Shown: one piece after another, positions 61,608 to 64,000 of the stretch
Layout: every line of letters begins with the position of its first letter
Position numbering within the stretch: position 1 is the first letter of the stretch
Assembly (NCBI RefSeq): GCF_004346845.1
Contig: NZ_SMGI01000001.1
Coordinates: 558,001-622,000 of the forward strand
Direction of reading: 5' to 3'
DNA length: 64,000 nucleotides
Source: Winogradskyella wandonensis
GTDB taxonomy: Bacteria > Bacteroidota > Bacteroidia > Flavobacteriales > Flavobacteriaceae
Notes under the pieces: generated by a model
The model's database searches: none
Seen by the model: only the letters and a program-made list of their open reading frames with translations
Told to the model about the DNA's origin: nothing
Translations under genes and position numbers: made by a program

Positions 61608-62873
61608 ATGATTAACGATAAAGTACTAAGTATTATACTAGGTGGAGGACAAGGTTCTCGATTATACCCATTAACTGCTTCTAGATCTAAACCAGCTGTA
61701 CCAATAGCAGGTAAGTACAGGTTGGTAGATATACCTATTTCAAATTGTATCAATTCAGATATAAAACGCATGTACGTGCTCACCCAGTTTAATTCTGCAT
61801 CTCTTAATAGGCATATAAAAAACACGTATCATTTTAGTTTTTTTAGCTCTGCCTTTGTCGATGTTTTAGCGGCCGAACAAACCATTGCTAGCGACAAATG
61901 GTTTCAAGGCACAGCAGACGCTGTTAGACAAAGTATGCATCATTTTCTTCAGCATGATTTTGAATATGCGCTTATTCTTTCTGGCGACCAATTGTATCAG
62001 ATGGATTTCAATAATATGATTGCAAGACATGAAGAAGCTGGAGCAAAAATCTCGATAGCAACTTACCCTGTGAATGCGAAAGATGCGACATCTTTTGGGA
62101 TTTTAAAATCCGACGAAAATAATGTCATAACTTCATTTATCGAAAAGCCTTCGGAAGATCAATTAAAAGATTGGAAATCTGAAGTTAGTGATGATATGAA
62201 ATCTGATGGTAGAGAATATTTGGCATCCATGGGTATTTACATATTTAACAGAGATTTGCTTATTGAGTTAATGGATAACCCAGATACTATAGACTTTGGC
62301 AAAGAAATAATTCCGCAATCGATTAACAAACACAAAACTTTGAGCTATCCGTTTGAAGGCTATTGGACAGATATCGGAAATATAGATTCTTTTTTCGAGG
62401 CTAATTTGGGTTTAACAGATGCCATTCCAGATTTTAATTTATACGACGTCAATCAGCGTATATATACAAGAGCACGTATTTTACCAACATCAAAAATTTC
62501 AGGTACAACGTTAAATTCGTCGGTCATTGCAGAAGGCTGTCTAATTCACGCCGCAATGATTGAGCGTTCCGTTATAGGAATTCGCTCTCGTATAGGCAAG
62601 GAATCTACAGTAATTAATACCTATATGATGGGTTGCGATTTTTACGAATCGTTAGAAGAAATACAGTCTAATAACATCCCAATCCTTTTAGGAATAGGAG
62701 AGCGATGCTTTATTAAAAACACAATTATTGATAAAAATTGCAGGATAGGCGATGATGTCCGTATCAATGGCGGTAAACATCTTGAAGACAAAGAGACTGA
62801 GATGTACCTCATTAAAGACGGCATTGTGGTCATTAAAAAAGGTGCTGTTATTCCTAAAGGTTTTGTTATATAA
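61608..62873 (+). CDS. glgC: glucose-1-phosphate adenylyltransferase (ADP-glucose pyrophosphorylase)
   Basis: GlgC makes ADP-glucose, the donor for alpha-glucan synthesis. The 421-residue protein has the N-terminal nucleotidyltransferase motif GGGQGSRLYPLTASRSKPAVP at residues 12-32, SGDQLYQMD (about 125-133, metal site), FIEKPS, the glucose-1-phosphate loop, and a C-terminal left-handed beta-helix that carries allosteric sites. It belongs to one operon with the upstream synthase gene. Confidence 0.95.
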   Translation: MINDKVLSIILGGGQGSRLYPLTASRSKPAVPIAGKYRLVDIPISNCINSDIKRMYVLTQFNSASLNRHIKNTYHFSFFSSAFVDVLAAEQTIASDKWFQGTADAVRQSMHHFLQHDFEYALILSGDQLYQMDFNNMIARHEEAGAKISIATYPVNAKDATSFGILKSDENNVITSFIEKPSEDQLKDWKSEVSDDMKSDGREYLASMGIYIFNRDLLIELMDNPDTIDFGKEIIPQSINKHKTLSYPFEGYWTDIGNIDSFFEANLGLTDAIPDFNLYDVNQRIYTRARILPTSKISGTTLNSSVIAEGCLIHAAMIERSVIGIRSRIGKESTVINTYMMGCDFYESLEEIQSNNIPILLGIGERCFIKNTIIDKNCRIGDDVRINGGKHLEDKETEMYLIKDGIVVIKKGAVIPKGFVI

Positions 62874-63017
62874 TTTTAGTCCTTTTTACTTTTTCAGTTC
62901 TTAAATAAATTACGCAAACGTTGTAATTTATTCAGATGGTCAATTATAGCGTTTCATTACTTAAAATCCACTCTAATTTTATTAAATTCGGAATTTTAAA
63001 GTCAATATTTTTTAAAA

Positions 63018-64000
63018 ATGCAAAATCAAAAGCGAGTTGTCATCGATTATGTATCGCCACAAATTAATGATGGTAAATTTTTTATAAAACGAATTGTAAA
63101 TGAAGTTGTTAACATCGATGCACATGTCCTTGTAGACGGTCACGATGTTATTGGCGCTTCTGTCTTATACAAGCATGAAAAAGATAGAACGTGGAAAGAG
63201 ACACGAATGCAATTAGTGCATAATGATGAATGGAAAGCCGCGTTTACTGTAGAGAAGCAAGGATTTTATGCTTATAAAGTTGAAGCTTGGGTAGATTATG
63301 CACTGAACTGGCAACATGGTATTGAGCGAAAGATTGAAGATAATCAGCATGTTAAATCAGAATTACTTGAAGGTATAGAGTACTTAAAGCCTCTACTTAA
63401 AAAGGCTACTGCATCAGAAAAAAAATATCTCCAAATGTGTATTGATGTTTTTGGCGATGAACAACAATACGACAACGCTGTTGCAGAAGCAAAAAGCGAA
63501 AAGCTACACGATATTTTCTATAAATATCCCGAAAAATTTTTAGCAAATTCAACGGAAGACTATCAAGTCTATGTAGATAGAAAAAAAGCACTATTTAGCA
63601 CATGGTACGAGTTTTTTCCACGTTCAGCCTCAGAAATAGAGGGACAGCACGGTACTTTTAAAGACTGCGAAAGATTGCTGCCTCGTATAGCTGAAATGGG
63701 CTTTGACACCTTGTATTTTCCACCAGTACATCCAATAGGCTATGTTAATAGAAAAGGGAAAAACAATACGACCGAAGCGTTTGATGGCGATGTAGGTTCA
63801 GCTTGGGGTATTGGTTCTCACGAAGGCGGTCATAAAGACATCCACCCAAAATTGGGAACTGTAGAAGATTTTAAGGTTTTGGTTAAAAAAGCCAAAGACT
63901 TAGGCATTGAGATTGCTATGGATTATGCACTACAAGCCGCGCCAGACCATCCATGGGTGAAATCGCATCCAGATTGGTTTAAATGGCGGCCAGATGGTAC
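63018..64000 (+). CDS. glgE: alpha-1,4-glucan:maltose-1-phosphate maltosyltransferase GlgE, 5' part
   Basis: GlgE transfers maltosyl units from maltose 1-phosphate to glucan ends. The frame is open from ATG 63018 to the window edge (327 whole codons). It begins KRVVIDYVSPQIND, has the N-terminal fibronectin-like domain to about residue 110, a helical region, and the start of the GH13 barrel with TWYEFFPRSASE, FDTLYFPPVHPIGYVNRKGKNN and HKDIHPKLGT. The catalytic Asp and Glu lie beyond the end. Confidence 0.92.
   Translation, partial: MQNQKRVVIDYVSPQINDGKFFIKRIVNEVVNIDAHVLVDGHDVIGASVLYKHEKDRTWKETRMQLVHNDEWKAAFTVEKQGFYAYKVEAWVDYALNWQHGIERKIEDNQHVKSELLEGIEYLKPLLKKATASEKKYLQMCIDVFGDEQQYDNAVAEAKSEKLHDIFYKYPEKFLANSTEDYQVYVDRKKALFSTWYEFFPRSASEIEGQHGTFKDCERLLPRIAEMGFDTLYFPPVHPIGYVNRKGKNNTTEAFDGDVGSAWGIGSHEGGHKDIHPKLGTVEDFKVLVKKAKDLGIEIAMDYALQAAPDHPWVKSHPDWFKWRPDG

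Overview
The window is a stretch of chromosome from a member of the Flavobacteriaceae (Bacteroidota), probably marine. The reasons are low G+C, many starts sitting just behind a TAnnTTTG -7 box (the Bacteroidota sigma-A promoter type), and lineage-typical genes: a plug-carrying secreted VWA protein, a TonB-dependent receptor, DUF6452/DUF6048 next to rlmD, a CCC-motif membrane protein with DUF2752, and a XerD-aroQ neighbourhood. The genus cannot be fixed from the sequence. Most of the window is ordinary core genome; I see no prophage, CRISPR array, IS transposase, tRNA or rRNA.

Layout. 1-2777: the 3' end of an NRAMP transporter translationally coupled to 5-oxoprolinase pxpA-pxpB-pxpC. 2774-7550: a pseudouridine synthase, a four-helix-bundle gene flanked by inverted repeats, panB, a secreted SnoaL-like protein, sdaA and a collagen-like lipoprotein. 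7799-16721: dnaK, an alcohol dehydrogenase, an RlmI-type methyltransferase, a nitronate monooxygenase-like enzyme, a ChaN/TraB-like lipoprotein, a serine hydrolase and a YtxH protein. 17980-31383: menaquinone genes in three blocks (PaaI thioesterase-menF-menD; menB-menA; menC-CPBP protease-menE), interleaved with DUF2853, a CvfB-like protein, DUF2490, an exported carbonic anhydrase and a small MscS protein. 31475-34421: two adjacent secreted VWA proteins, one with a lost metal site and one fused to a TonB-plug region. 34491-44783: OmpA lipoprotein, glycosyltransferase, holA, rlmD with its two partners, ornithine aminotransferase, small membrane proteins and a Smr-domain protein. 44870-54957: cysteine desulfurase, TonB receptor, M23 peptidase, coiled-coil protein-zapA-6S RNA-rny, a PAS histidine kinase and xerD. 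55165-58083: small envelope proteins and aroQ. 58274-64000: lpdA, msrB, then a glycogen locus glgA/glgM-glgC-glgE (the last cut by the window edge).

How genes work together. The men genes supply most of menaquinone synthesis from chorismate (no menH or menG seen). glgC, the GlgA/GlgM-type synthase and glgE suggest an alpha-glucan route through maltose 1-phosphate. zapA, a 6S-like RNA and rny form a compact block.

The most interesting items are the VWA pair at 31475-34421; a tandem TTCTAC-N4-GTAGAA operator lying on the -33 and -7 promoter elements at 13604-13647, with a similar site in the dnaK leader; a TATGC-N2-GCATA palindrome shared by two unlinked promoters (12215 and 23184); the 6S-like RNA at 50981; and several dispersed intergenic repeat families, one of which is read through as the C-terminus of a protein.
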